Shown here one piece after another: positions 8,232-16,833 of a stretch of DNA of 21,253 bases. Location: assembly GCA_024403215.1 (NCBI GenBank), contig JAKSSJ010000008.1:1-21253 (forward strand), written 5' to 3'. The first letter of the stretch is position 1. Each line of letters starts with the position of its first letter. Below the pieces are notes generated by a model that made no database searches, had not been told where the DNA came from, and worked only from the letters and a program-made list of their open reading frames with translations. A program made the translations under genes and the position numbers. This DNA is from Clostridia bacterium (lineage in GTDB: Bacteria; Bacillota; Clostridia; Peptostreptococcales; Anaerovoracaceae).

Positions 8232-8750
8232 ATGGCTTCGTACTATTATTTAATTTCGAGCCTGCCTATGCTAAAAACTGATGGAAGTACACCAATGACT
8301 TTTGAAGATTTTTTAGAACAGTGCAAGGCTAATGTAAACGCAGCCACATACCAGTCGTTATGTAACATTTTAGTTTCAGGTAATCATCCTCTTTTAAAAG
8401 AGTGGTCAGAGTTTTATGGATCGCTAATTGAAGAGCTGAGCTACCAAAGAAACTTAAAGATGGGAAAGGCGTGTGTTGCGCCAAACGATAGAGATTCTGA
8501 AACCGTAAACAGCATTGCAGCAGCACTTGCTGCCAAAAATCCTCTTGTATCAGAGCAGATGCTCTTAGATCTTGAATTCAAAAAGATTGATGCAATGATG
8601 GGACTGCATAGCTTTGATGAATATTATCTTTACGGTTATGCCATTAAGCTTAAACTGTTAGAAAGACAAACTGTGTTTAAGACCGAAGATGGCAAGGCAG
8701 AGTTTTCCTCTTTATTCAATGGCGTTAAAGAGCAGATTCTTAAGATGTAA
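8232..8750 (+). CDS. DUF2764 family protein of V-type ATPase operons
   Basis: A 172-residue soluble protein that starts MASYYYLISSLPML and carries the acidic/aromatic segment MTFEDFLEQC, resembling the DUF2764 family. Such genes sit between subunits E and A in the V-ATPase operons of Chlamydia, spirochaetes and Bacteroidetes, which lack a recognisable subunit C. The same position and the same absence here suggest that it replaces the C/d subunit, which couples the central rotor shaft to the membrane ring. That role is inference. The family call is from memory of the N-terminal motif and gene order, without a profile search. It has an AAGGAGG ribosome binding site and lies ten bases after subunit E. 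Confidence 0.7.
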   Translation: MASYYYLISSLPMLKTDGSTPMTFEDFLEQCKANVNAATYQSLCNILVSGNHPLLKEWSEFYGSLIEELSYQRNLKMGKACVAPNDRDSETVNSIAAALAAKNPLVSEQMLLDLEFKKIDAMMGLHSFDEYYLYGYAIKLKLLERQTVFKTEDGKAEFSSLFNGVKEQILKM

Positions 8751-8777
8751 TTTGCACAAGTATATTGGAGATTATTT

Positions 8778-10505
8778 ATGGATAAGATTACTGGACATGT
8801 AACCGGGGTAAATGGAAACCTTGTTTCTGTTTCATTCGACGGTTCAATTAAAAAGAATGAGGTAGGCTACATTCTTTGTGGTGATACCCGTCTTAAAGGT
8901 GAGGTTATTCGTGTTAATGGTGAAACTGCAAGCATGCAGATTTACGAAATGACTAATGGTATCAAGGTTGGAGATGTTGTTGAATTCTCTGACGAGCTTT
9001 TAAGTGTAGAACTTGGACCAGGACTTTTAACACAGGTTTATGATGGACTTCAAAACCCTCTGCCAGACCTTGCTGAGAAGTGCGGATTCTTCCTCGAAAG
9101 AGGTGTTTACCTTGATCCTATTCCAAACAAGGACTGGGAATTTACTCCTATAGCAAAGGTAGGAGATAGAGTATATGCAGGAGACGCTCTGGGCAGCGTT
9201 CCTGAAGGACTTTTCACTCACCTTATCATGGTGCCATTTAGCACTAAGGATGAGGGCTGGAAGGTAAAATCAATCAAAGAAAAGGGCACATACAATGTAA
9301 GAGATACAGTATGTGTAATTGAAAATGAAAAGGGAGAAGAGAAAAAGCTTTCAATGGTATTTACTCATCCTGTAAAGGAAGCAGTAAAGTGCTATTCTGA
9401 AAGACTTCATCCAGATGAAACTCTGGTAACTCAAATCAGATGTATTGATACTTTCCTTCCTGTAGCAAAGGGCGGAACATTCTGCGTTCCTGGACCATTT
9501 GGTGCAGGTAAGACAGTACTTCAGCACATGGAGGCTAAAAATTCTGCAGTAGACATTGTAATTGTTGCTGCTTGCGGAGAACGTGCCGGAGAAGTTGTAG
9601 AAGTATTAAAGGAGTTCCCAGAGCTTATAGACCCAAAGACAGGAAGATCTCTTATTGAAAGAACAATTATTATTTGTAACACATCATCAATGCCTGTAGC
9701 AGCAAGAGAAGCTTCAGTATATACTGCAGTAACAATGGCTGAATACTACAGACAGATGGGACTTGACGTTCTTCTTCTTGCTGACTCAACAAGTAGATGG
9801 GCTCAGGCAATGAGAGAAATGAGCGGTCGTCTTGAAGAAATTCCTGGCGATGAAGCCTTCCCAGCTTATCTTGAATCTGTTATTGCAGCATTCTATGAAA
9901 GAGCAGGAAAAGTTAAATTAAGAGACGGAAAGGTTGCATCAGTTACAATTGGTGGTACAGTTTCACCTGCAGGTGGTAACTTTGAAGAGCCTGTAACCCA
10001 GGCAACGCTTAAGGTAGTTGGTGCTTTCCATGGACTTTCAAGAGAGCGCTCTGATGCTAGAAAATATCCATCTATTCACCCAATTGACTCTTGGTCAAAG
10101 TATGAAGGTGTTGTAGATATGGATAAGGTTAATAAAGCAAGAGCAATACTTAAGAAGAGCAATGAGATAAATCAGATGATGAAGGTAATAGGTGAAGAGG
10201 GTACTTCAAATGAAGACTATGTAACCTATCAAAAGGGCGAGCTTTTAGACGCTGTATATCTTCAGCAGAACTCATTTGATCCTATTGATGCTGCTTGCTC
10301 ACCAGAAAGACAAAAGCACACATTCAATGTTTTGTACGATATCTTAATGTCAAATTATGATATGGACGATAAGAGAGAAATCCGTTCCTTCTTCAACCAA
10401 TTAAGACAGGAATATCTTGACTGGCACAATACGGAATGGAACTCAGCAGAATTTAAGGCGCAAGAAGAAAGACTTACGCAGTTCTATAAAGCAAGAAGAA
10501 AGTAA
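8778..10505 (+). CDS. ntpA: V-type ATPase catalytic subunit A
   Basis: A 575-residue catalytic subunit of the V1 head. The N-terminal beta-barrel (1-70) is followed by the A-type bulge region (about 110-210). The Walker A loop GPFGAGKT is at 239-246, the Walker B segment is DVLLLADSTSRW, and then come SGRLEEIPGDEAFPAYL and GGTVSPAGGNFEEPVT, all diagnostic for V/A-type A subunits rather than F-type beta. Length and motifs are normal and nothing is missing. Three copies alternate with subunit B to synthesise or hydrolyse ATP. It is preceded by a 27-base gap with a GGAG ribosome binding site and followed after twelve bases by subunit B. Confidence 0.97.
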   Translation: MDKITGHVTGVNGNLVSVSFDGSIKKNEVGYILCGDTRLKGEVIRVNGETASMQIYEMTNGIKVGDVVEFSDELLSVELGPGLLTQVYDGLQNPLPDLAEKCGFFLERGVYLDPIPNKDWEFTPIAKVGDRVYAGDALGSVPEGLFTHLIMVPFSTKDEGWKVKSIKEKGTYNVRDTVCVIENEKGEEKKLSMVFTHPVKEAVKCYSERLHPDETLVTQIRCIDTFLPVAKGGTFCVPGPFGAGKTVLQHMEAKNSAVDIVIVAACGERAGEVVEVLKEFPELIDPKTGRSLIERTIIICNTSSMPVAAREASVYTAVTMAEYYRQMGLDVLLLADSTSRWAQAMREMSGRLEEIPGDEAFPAYLESVIAAFYERAGKVKLRDGKVASVTIGGTVSPAGGNFEEPVTQATLKVVGAFHGLSRERSDARKYPSIHPIDSWSKYEGVVDMDKVNKARAILKKSNEINQMMKVIGEEGTSNEDYVTYQKGELLDAVYLQQNSFDPIDAACSPERQKHTFNVLYDILMSNYDMDDKREIRSFFNQLRQEYLDWHNTEWNSAEFKAQEERLTQFYKARRK

Positions 10506-10517
10506 GGAGGTACAGCG

Positions 10518-11804
10518 ATGCAAAAAGTTTATACAAAAATTGAAACAATAGTCGGCAACGTTGTTACCGTAAAAGCTGAAGGCGTAAGAAACGGAGATCT
10601 TGCACTTGTTGGCGACAGCTACGCAACAGTAATTAAGCTTGATAAGGATACAGTATCCCTTCAGGTATTTGCTGGTGCTCAGGGCGTTAGCACAACAGAT
10701 ACAGTAAAATTCCTTGGAAGACCTATGATGGTATCATTCTCAGATCACCTTCTTGGAAGAATCTTTACAGGTACTGGAGTCCCAAGAGACAATGGACCAG
10801 CTCTTAACGAGAACATGATTGCCATTGGCGGACCATCAGTAAACCCTGCAAAGCGTATTGTTCCAAAGAACATGATCAGAACAGGTATTCCAATGATTGA
10901 CGTTTTCAACACTCTTGTTGAAAGTCAAAAGCTTCCTATTTTCTCCGTATCAGGAGAACCATATAACCAGCTTCTGTCTAGAATTGCAATGCAAGCAGAA
11001 GTAGATGTTATTGTACTTGGAGGCATGGGACTTAAATATGATGACTACCTTGTATTTAAGGATACACTTGAAAAGGGTGGTGCTATGAGTCACACAGTAA
11101 TGTTTATTCATACTGCATCAGACCCAATCGTAGAATGTACTCTTGTTCCAGATATGTCTTTGGCTGTTGCTGAGCAATTTGCACTTGCAGGAAAGAAAGT
11201 ACTCGTACTTCTAACTGATATGACCAACTATGCAGATGCTCAAAAAGAAATGGCCATCACTATGGAGCAGGTACCTTCAAACCGTGGTTATCCTGGAGAT
11301 CTTTACAGCTGCCTTGCTGCAAGATACGAAAAGGCAGTTGACTTTGAGGGTGCAGGTTCTATCACAATTTTAGGCGTAACAACTATGCCTGGTGATGACG
11401 TAACTCACCCAGTTCCAGATAACACTGGATATATTACAGAAGGTCAGTACTATCTTAAGAACGGACGTATTGAGCCATTCGGTTCATTATCTAGACTTAA
11501 GCAAAACGTAAACGGAAGCACAAGGTCTGACCACCGTGCTCTTATGGACGGTATGATTAGACTTTACAGCCAGTACAAGGATTCGCTTGAAAAGAAGTCA
11601 ATGGGCTTTTTAATGACAGAATGGGACGAAAAGCTTCTTAAGTATGGCGAACTATTTGAATCAAAGCTTATGGATCTTAGCGTAAATATTCCGCTTGAGG
11701 ATGCACTAGATCTTGGCTGGGAAATCCTTGCTGAGTGCTTTGAACCTAACGAAACAGGTCTTAAGACCAATCTTTTGAACGAAAGATGGCCTAAGAGGAA
11801 TTAG
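10518..11804 (+). CDS. ntpB: V-type ATPase non-catalytic subunit B
   Basis: A 428-residue partner of subunit A in the V1 hexamer. The P-loop position is degenerate (FSVSGEPYNQLLSRIA, no GKT), as expected for a non-catalytic nucleotide-site subunit. The segment VPSNRGYPGDLYSCLAARYEKA includes the conserved arginines that complete the active site in A. The protein is somewhat shorter than the ~460 residues of E. hirae NtpB, consistent with the compact chlamydial/spirochaetal type. It has a strong AAGGAGG ribosome binding site eight bases before its ATG and is followed by subunit D. Confidence 0.96.
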   Translation: MQKVYTKIETIVGNVVTVKAEGVRNGDLALVGDSYATVIKLDKDTVSLQVFAGAQGVSTTDTVKFLGRPMMVSFSDHLLGRIFTGTGVPRDNGPALNENMIAIGGPSVNPAKRIVPKNMIRTGIPMIDVFNTLVESQKLPIFSVSGEPYNQLLSRIAMQAEVDVIVLGGMGLKYDDYLVFKDTLEKGGAMSHTVMFIHTASDPIVECTLVPDMSLAVAEQFALAGKKVLVLLTDMTNYADAQKEMAITMEQVPSNRGYPGDLYSCLAARYEKAVDFEGAGSITILGVTTMPGDDVTHPVPDNTGYITEGQYYLKNGRIEPFGSLSRLKQNVNGSTRSDHRALMDGMIRLYSQYKDSLEKKSMGFLMTEWDEKLLKYGELFESKLMDLSVNIPLEDALDLGWEILAECFEPNETGLKTNLLNERWPKRN

Positions 11805-11818
11805 AGGAAGGTACTGAC

Positions 11819-12427
11819 ATGGCTATCAAACTGACGAAAAATGAATTAAGAATCCAAAAGGATAATCTTAAGCAGTTTGAGCGCTATCTTCCAACACTTC
11901 AACTTAAAAAGCAGCAACTGCAGACAGTAATAACTCAAGTTGCAGGTGAACTTGAGATGACAGAAAAATCTAGAATCAACATGATAGGAGATTTAGATGA
12001 CTGGGTTGCAGTATTTGCAGAGAATAGATTATTTGAACCATCAAAGAAATTATCTAATCTGGTTCAGCCGGATAAGGTGATCTGCGATGAAGATAATATT
12101 GCAGGCGTTAGAATACCTGTGTTTAGAGAGCTAAGCTTTAAGGACATAGAATATAACGTAAGCGATTATCCTCTGTGGGTTGATACAGCTGTTATTAAGC
12201 TTAGAGAAATTGCAAGGCTTGATGCGCTTGCAAACACTTTAAGAAAACAGGTGGCTCTTTTGGAAAAGGAACTGCGTTCTACTGCTCAAAGAGTTAATCT
12301 TTTTGAGAAAGTAAAGATACCTGAGACTAAAGAAAACATTAGAGTGATAGGTATCTACCTCGGAGATCAGCAGACTGCTGCTGTTGTAAGAGGTAAGATA
12401 GCAAAGAAGAAATTGCAGGGGGAGTAA
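11819..12427 (+). CDS. ntpD: V-type ATPase subunit D (central rotor shaft)
   Basis: A 202-residue, mostly helical protein with long N- and C-terminal coiled-coil helices (starting KLTKNELRIQKDNLKQFERYLPTL... and ending near RVNLFEKVKIPETKENIRVI). This is the hallmark of the V/A-ATPase D subunit, the counterpart of F-type gamma. The conserved KLTKNEL and FEKVKIP segments support the call. It forms the rotating axle inside the A3B3 head. Subunit F, which normally binds D, is not encoded in this operon. It ends four bases before subunit I, whose GGGGGAG ribosome binding site lies within the 3' end of this gene. Confidence 0.92.
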   Translation: MAIKLTKNELRIQKDNLKQFERYLPTLQLKKQQLQTVITQVAGELEMTEKSRINMIGDLDDWVAVFAENRLFEPSKKLSNLVQPDKVICDEDNIAGVRIPVFRELSFKDIEYNVSDYPLWVDTAVIKLREIARLDALANTLRKQVALLEKELRSTAQRVNLFEKVKIPETKENIRVIGIYLGDQQTAAVVRGKIAKKKLQGE

Positions 12428-12430
12428 GAT

Positions 12431-14257
12431 ATGATTGAAAAAATGAAAGTTCTTCATATTGTTACAGAAGCCTCCAAAAAGACGCAATTGCTGGATGAAC
12501 TTAGAGATCTTGGTGTTGTACATTTTGCAGAGAAAAAATCTGCAGATAAGGCATGCACAGATAGATTCATGCTTCTATCTAAAACAGCACTGTCTCTAAA
12601 AGATTATTCAGATGGCACACTCTGTGAGGAAATTCTCTCAGATGAAGAATTCGAAAAAGTATTTAAAGCGTCCGTAGAAGCGCTTGATAAAATTAAAAGT
12701 CTTGGCGTTGAAAAAAGTAGCGCCATCACTGAGGCTGATAAGCTAAGAGCTTGGGGTGATTTTAAGCCAAGCGATGTTACAGACCTAAGAGAAGATGGCT
12801 TTGATTTTTATTTCTACAAGGTTGATAAGAAAACATATCAAGATTTAAAGGATGCGGAGGATGTGAAGTTTATAAGGCTCGCAGATGTTGACAAGATGCC
12901 AACTATTGCAACTCTTGGAAGACTTCCGTCAAACTTCCAGGCAAACGAGTTTGTTCTTCCTCCAACGGCTTTGTACCAGTATGGTACTATTGCACTCAAT
13001 TGCACATTAGAGCTTAAAGAGTGCGATAAAACCTTAAGAGATGCTTCTAGGTATATTCCAAGCTTTAATGATCAAATGCTTAAAGCTCAAAACGACGAAG
13101 AATATTCTTCTGTCAGCAATACCGCAGAAACAGGAGAGGGACTTGTATGGCTTTCTGGTTATATCCCAGAAGAGGCACTTACAGATTTTAAAAAGCTTGC
13201 AGCTGCAAAATGTTGGGCTTACGGCCTTGACGATATTGCAGATGATGACGAGCTTGTTCCAACAAAGGTTAAATACAACAAGCTGACAAGGCTTATGGTT
13301 CCTGTATTTGATATTCTTGGAACTGTTCCAGCATATAGAGAGTATGATATCTCTTTCTGGTTCCTGTGCTTCTTTACCTTGTTCTTTGCAATGATAATAG
13401 GCGATGCAGGATATGGACTGATTTTCCTTCTTGCAGGTATAGCTCTTCACGTAAAGGGCAAGAAGCTAACAGATCTTGTAATGCTAGTATATGTATTATC
13501 GGTAGGAACCATAGTTTGGGGCTCATTAACCGGAACCTGGTTTGGACTTGAGGGTGCTATGAACATCCCATTCCTAAAGTCTCTTGTTATACCAAGCTTT
13601 GCAAACTATCCAGAGTACTTTGGCATAAGTACAACTGCTCAGCAGAATGCCATTATGAAATTCTGCTTCATAATAGGAGCCATTCAGCTTTCCTTGGCTT
13701 GCATCATGAATGTAAAAAGAAAGCTAGGCGAAAAGGATTTAAGCCTTGTAGCCGATATTGGATGGCTGGTTGCAATAGATGCACTTTACTTTGTTGTTTT
13801 ATTCCTTGTAATAGGCGAGCAGATTAATCTTGCACCGGTTGCAGTTATAGTAGTTGTGGGCTTCCTTTTAGTTGTATGCTTTGGAGGTATGTCTCCGGAT
13901 AAGACCTTCAGCCAAGGCTTAAAAGCGGGCCTAGGGGATGCGTTTACCACCTTCCTCAATACAATTAGTGCTTTTGGTAATATCATGAGTTATATAAGGC
14001 TTTTTGCCGTTGGTATGGCCTCTCTAGCCATTGCCCAGAGCTTTAACAATATGGCAGCAGGTTTTTCAGGCCCACTTGTTATTGTTGGAGCTGTAATCAT
14101 GATAATAGGACATGCCCTAAACCTGGTTATGGGACTTTTGTCTGTAGTAGTACACGGCATCAGACTCAACCTACTTGAATTCTCCGGACAGCTGGGCATG
14201 GAATGGTCTGGAATTGCATATAATCCGTTTAAAAAGATTGATAAGATTAAGAAATAA
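12431..14257 (+). CDS. ntpI: V-type ATPase subunit I (a-type membrane stator)
   Basis: A 608-residue two-part protein. A soluble N-terminal half (about 1-300) docks the peripheral stalks, and a membrane half has about seven to eight spans beginning near FWFLCFFTLFFAMIIGDAGYG. The essential arginine facing the ion-binding ring is probably Arg523, in MSYIRLFAVGMASLAIAQ. The conserved GDAGYG and GxFG/MSYxRL elements are present. Length is in the usual 600-660 range. It provides the ion half-channels of the Vo sector and pairs with the K ring encoded next. Confidence 0.95.
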   Translation: MIEKMKVLHIVTEASKKTQLLDELRDLGVVHFAEKKSADKACTDRFMLLSKTALSLKDYSDGTLCEEILSDEEFEKVFKASVEALDKIKSLGVEKSSAITEADKLRAWGDFKPSDVTDLREDGFDFYFYKVDKKTYQDLKDAEDVKFIRLADVDKMPTIATLGRLPSNFQANEFVLPPTALYQYGTIALNCTLELKECDKTLRDASRYIPSFNDQMLKAQNDEEYSSVSNTAETGEGLVWLSGYIPEEALTDFKKLAAAKCWAYGLDDIADDDELVPTKVKYNKLTRLMVPVFDILGTVPAYREYDISFWFLCFFTLFFAMIIGDAGYGLIFLLAGIALHVKGKKLTDLVMLVYVLSVGTIVWGSLTGTWFGLEGAMNIPFLKSLVIPSFANYPEYFGISTTAQQNAIMKFCFIIGAIQLSLACIMNVKRKLGEKDLSLVADIGWLVAIDALYFVVLFLVIGEQINLAPVAVIVVVGFLLVVCFGGMSPDKTFSQGLKAGLGDAFTTFLNTISAFGNIMSYIRLFAVGMASLAIAQSFNNMAAGFSGPLVIVGAVIMIIGHALNLVMGLLSVVVHGIRLNLLEFSGQLGMEWSGIAYNPFKKIDKIKK

Positions 14258-14269
14258 AAGGAGATAATT

Positions 14270-14707
14270 ATGGTTATTAGTGAATTCGTTGGAATGGCTT
14301 GTGCTCTTGGTCTTTCCGCTATGGGATCAGCTTTTGGTGCAGGGTTTGCTGCACAGTCTTCTGTAGGAGCATGGAAAAAGTGCTATGCAAATGGTAAGCC
14401 AGCTCCATTCATTATGGTAGCTTTCTCAGGAGCTCCACTTACACAGACAATTTACGGTTTCCTTCTTATGAACTTTATTAAGAGTGCCGTAGCTTCTGGA
14501 GCAGATCCAGTTCTTGCAATGTTTACTGGAATTATGGGCGGTCTTGCTATTGGTCTTTCTGCTTTCTTCCAGGGAAAGGTAGCTGCAGCTTCTGCAGATG
14601 CTCTTGGTGAAACAGGAAAAGGAACAGCAAACTTCTTCATTGTTATTGGTATTATTGAAACAGTTGCACTGTTTACATTGGTATTCTGCCTCTTATTACT
14701 CCAGTAG
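14270..14707 (+). CDS. ntpK: V-type ATPase subunit K (rotor ring proteolipid), Na+-binding type
   Basis: A 145-residue four-TM proteolipid made of two fused hairpins. The residues that bind Na+ in E. hirae NtpK (Thr64, Gln65, Gln110, Glu139) correspond here to Thr58 and Gln59 (in APLTQ), Gln101 (in FFQGK) and Glu130 (in GIIETVALF). The full Na+ signature is therefore present, and the ring is predicted to carry Na+ rather than H+. There is a single ion-binding carboxylate per four helices, as in V-type rings; such rings favour pumping but also support synthesis in some anaerobes. It has an AAGGAGA ribosome binding site and is the last gene before the intergenic region with a Rex-like site and a hairpin. 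Confidence 0.94.
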   Translation: MVISEFVGMACALGLSAMGSAFGAGFAAQSSVGAWKKCYANGKPAPFIMVAFSGAPLTQTIYGFLLMNFIKSAVASGADPVLAMFTGIMGGLAIGLSAFFQGKVAAASADALGETGKGTANFFIVIGIIETVALFTLVFCLLLLQ

Positions 14708-14731
14708 TAGTTTGCAGGGCAATAAGTTGTA

Positions 14732-14771
14732 AATATGTTGGTAAATTAATATTGTTTACGTAAAACATATT
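14732..14771. repeat. Inverted repeat after ntpK
   Basis: An exact 8-bp inverted repeat, AATATGTT (14732-14739) and AACATATT (14764-14771), encloses a TTTACGTAAA palindrome (14755-14764). Another palindrome, TATAGCTATA, follows at 14771-14780. The region is AT-rich, so some of this may be chance. No function can be assigned. Confidence 0.3.
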
Positions 14772-14784
14772 ATAGCTATACAAT
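14755..14784 (+). promoter_or_regulatory. Candidate upstream promoter of the CODH/ACS operon
   Basis: TTTACG (14755-14760) and TACAAT (14779-14784) are separated by 18 bp. This promoter would start transcription near 14791, inside the Rex-like dyad, and would place the downstream hairpin in the 5' leader. The alternative is the perfect TATAAT at 14844-14849, which lies after the hairpin but has no good -35. Confidence 0.3.
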
Positions 14785-14788
14785 TACA

Positions 14789-14806
14789 TTGTTATTTTAT
14801 CAACAA
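14789..14806. promoter_or_regulatory. Putative Rex operator before the CODH/ACS operon
   Basis: TTGTTATTTTATCAACAA matches TTGTTAA-N4-TTAACAA at 12 of 14 defined positions and keeps both TTGT and ACAA ends at the right spacing. It lies two bases before a terminator-like hairpin and about 120 bases before the CODH start codon. Rex control of CO2-fixation or fermentation genes by NADH/NAD+ is known in clostridia; binding here is inferred. Confidence 0.55.
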
Positions 14807-14807
14807 C

Positions 14808-14833
14808 ATCCCCCCATGGGGGATTTGTTTTAT
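14808..14833 (+). terminator. Intrinsic terminator-like hairpin between ntpK and CODH
   Basis: ATCCCCC (14808-14814) pairs perfectly with GGGGGAT (14818-14824) around a CAT loop, followed by the T-rich tail TTGTTTTATT. It probably ends the ATPase operon. If CODH transcription starts upstream of it, it could act as an attenuator instead. Confidence 0.65.
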
Positions 14834-14843
14834 TGTAGGAAAC

Positions 14844-14849
14844 TATAAT
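14844..14849 (+). promoter_or_regulatory. Candidate -10 element for the CODH/ACS operon
   Basis: A perfect TATAAT lies 80 bases before the CODH start codon and just after the hairpin, but no convincing -35 is present at 16-18 bp. A second TATAAT at 14866-14871 has the same weakness. Confidence 0.3.
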
Positions 14850-14928
14850 GAAGTATTTCCATATATATAATAAAATATTACCTGGTTGTTAATGCAAAAA
14901 ATTATTAAGAAAGAATAGGAGAAAGCCA

Positions 14929-16833
14929 ATGGAAAATTGGGACAATCTTATTACAGTCGAGCAAATGGAGGAAGCTACAAATTCGCTCCTCGAGACTGCG
15001 GCAAAGCTTAATGCTGACACCTGGCAACAGAGAGTTAAAAATCAAACTCCTCATTGCAAATTTGGTGAAGAAGGCACATGCTGCCGTATTTGCACAATGG
15101 GACCATGCAGAATTACACCAAAGGCTCCACGCGGAATCTGCGGTTGTGATGTACACGGTATCGTAGCTAGAAACTATTTACGTTTCACAGCTGGTGGTGC
15201 TGCTACTCACTCTGACCATGGTCGTTCAATTTGCCACACACTTTACAATGCTAAAGAGGGTGGTAGCTATCAGGTAAAGGATCCTGAAAAGCTTAAGAGA
15301 ATTGCAAAAGAATGGGGCATCGAAACAGAGGGCAAGGACATCTATGATCTCGCACACGAGACAGCAGAAGTTGCTCTTATGGAATACGGTAAGCCATTCG
15401 GTTTCTCAAGATGGACAGCAAGAGCTCCACAGCACACACAAGATCTTTGGAACAAGGCAGGCATTATGCCACGTGGTATTGATAGAGAAGTTTCTCAGTC
15501 TTTGCACATGACACATATGGGTTGTTCTTCACTTCCAGAAGCACTTGTTCAGCAGTCCTTAAGAGCTGGTCTTTGCGACGGCTGGGGCGGATCAATGTGC
15601 GGAACAGAGTTTTCTGATGTACTCTTTGGAACACCAAAACCACTCGATACAGAAGCAAACATTGGTGTTATGGAAAAAGACAACGTAAACATTGTTGTTC
15701 ACGGTCATGATCCATCACTTTCTGAAATGATCGTATTCTATGCAAACGATCCAGAAATGATTGCATATGCAAAAGAGCAGGGAGCTAAGGGTATCACAAT
15801 TTCTGGTGTATGCTGCACAGCTAACGAAGTAGCAATGCGTCACGGAATTCCTATGGCAGGAAACTTCCTCCAGCAGGAAAACGTTGTACTTACAGGTGCA
15901 TGCGAAGCAATCGTAGTTGATGTACAGTGCATATTCCCAGCACTTGGACCTTTATCAAAGTGCTTCCACACAAAGTTTATTACAACTTCTCCAATTGCTA
16001 GAATGCCGGATGCTGAGTATATTGAATTCTCAGATGAAACTGCTGCAGAAAAAGCAAAGAAGATTGTAAAGCTTGCAATTGAAAACTTTAAGAATAGAAA
16101 ACCTGAATTGGTTAATATTCCACAACTTAAGACAAAGGCTAGAGTAGGTTATTCCGTAGAAGCTATTAAGAAAGAACTTGATGGCGTTTGCAACTCTCAT
16201 GTTGATGACTTCGGAACACTTAAGCCACTTGCTGATGTAGTTAAGTCTGGTGTACTTCGTGGTGCAGTTGCAATGGTAGGTTGCAATAACCCAAAGGTTC
16301 GTCCAGATACAGCTCACATTGGACTTATGAAGAAGCTTCTTGAAAACGATATCATCCTCGTAGTAACCGGTTGCTCTGCACAGGCTGCTGCTAAGGCTGG
16401 TCTTATGGATCCAGATGCTGCTAAGTATTGCGGAGAAGGACTCAAGCGTGTTTGCAAACTCGTAGGAATCCCACCAGTACTTCACATGGGTTCATGCGTA
16501 GATATTTCAAGAATGATGATACTTGCATCCGATCTTGCAAAGGATTGGGGATGCAACATTTCTGAGCTCCCACTTTGTGGATGTGCTCCAGAATGGATGT
16601 CAGAAAAGGCAGTTTCTATCGGTAACTACGTAGTAGCTACTGGTATTCAAACTTTCCTTGGAGTAGATCCATATACAAAGGGATCTGACGTTGTTACAAA
16701 CCTTCTCCAGGGAGAAAACGGTATGGTTCAGAATATGGTAGAGGCACACTTTACTGTTGATACTAATATTGATTCTCTCTGTGACAAGATGATTAACTGC
16801 ATTGAAGATAAGAGAAAGGCTCTTGGAATCTAA
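14929..16833 (+). CDS. cooS: Ni-Fe carbon monoxide dehydrogenase catalytic subunit (CooS/AcsA)
   Basis: A 634-residue anaerobic CODH that interconverts CO2 and CO; in the CODH/ACS complex, CO passes to acetyl-CoA synthase. The N-terminus holds the D- and B-cluster cysteines: Cys43, Cys51, Cys52, Cys55, Cys60 and Cys71. Cys73 is an extra cysteine in GICGCD, where an alanine is common. The C-cluster (Ni-4Fe-5S) ligands are all visible: His258/His260 in HGHDP, Cys296 in VCCTANE, Cys334 in DVQC, Cys452 in GCNNPK, Cys482 in TGCSA and Cys523 in GSCVD. Length is typical. An AGGAGA ribosome binding site precedes the ATG. The stop overlaps the cooC start (TAATG). Placement with cooC and acsB indicates the Wood-Ljungdahl form rather than a stand-alone CO oxidiser. 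Confidence 0.97.
   Translation: MENWDNLITVEQMEEATNSLLETAAKLNADTWQQRVKNQTPHCKFGEEGTCCRICTMGPCRITPKAPRGICGCDVHGIVARNYLRFTAGGAATHSDHGRSICHTLYNAKEGGSYQVKDPEKLKRIAKEWGIETEGKDIYDLAHETAEVALMEYGKPFGFSRWTARAPQHTQDLWNKAGIMPRGIDREVSQSLHMTHMGCSSLPEALVQQSLRAGLCDGWGGSMCGTEFSDVLFGTPKPLDTEANIGVMEKDNVNIVVHGHDPSLSEMIVFYANDPEMIAYAKEQGAKGITISGVCCTANEVAMRHGIPMAGNFLQQENVVLTGACEAIVVDVQCIFPALGPLSKCFHTKFITTSPIARMPDAEYIEFSDETAAEKAKKIVKLAIENFKNRKPELVNIPQLKTKARVGYSVEAIKKELDGVCNSHVDDFGTLKPLADVVKSGVLRGAVAMVGCNNPKVRPDTAHIGLMKKLLENDIILVVTGCSAQAAAKAGLMDPDAAKYCGEGLKRVCKLVGIPPVLHMGSCVDISRMMILASDLAKDWGCNISELPLCGCAPEWMSEKAVSIGNYVVATGIQTFLGVDPYTKGSDVVTNLLQGENGMVQNMVEAHFTVDTNIDSLCDKMINCIEDKRKALGI

Noticed and set aside
13034..13450. 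138-codon open frame on the - strand opposite ntpI
   Set aside because: It lies wholly inside the well-supported subunit I gene and shows no domain-like pattern. It is a shadow of the + strand codons.
14886..14909. TTGTTAA half-site near the CODH ribosome binding site as another Rex operator
   Set aside because: The right arm does not match at the required spacing; only a half-site is present.
16030..16485. 151-codon open frame on the - strand opposite the CODH gene
   Set aside because: It is antisense to a gene with all catalytic motifs, has low-complexity shadow composition, and lacks a convincing ribosome binding site.
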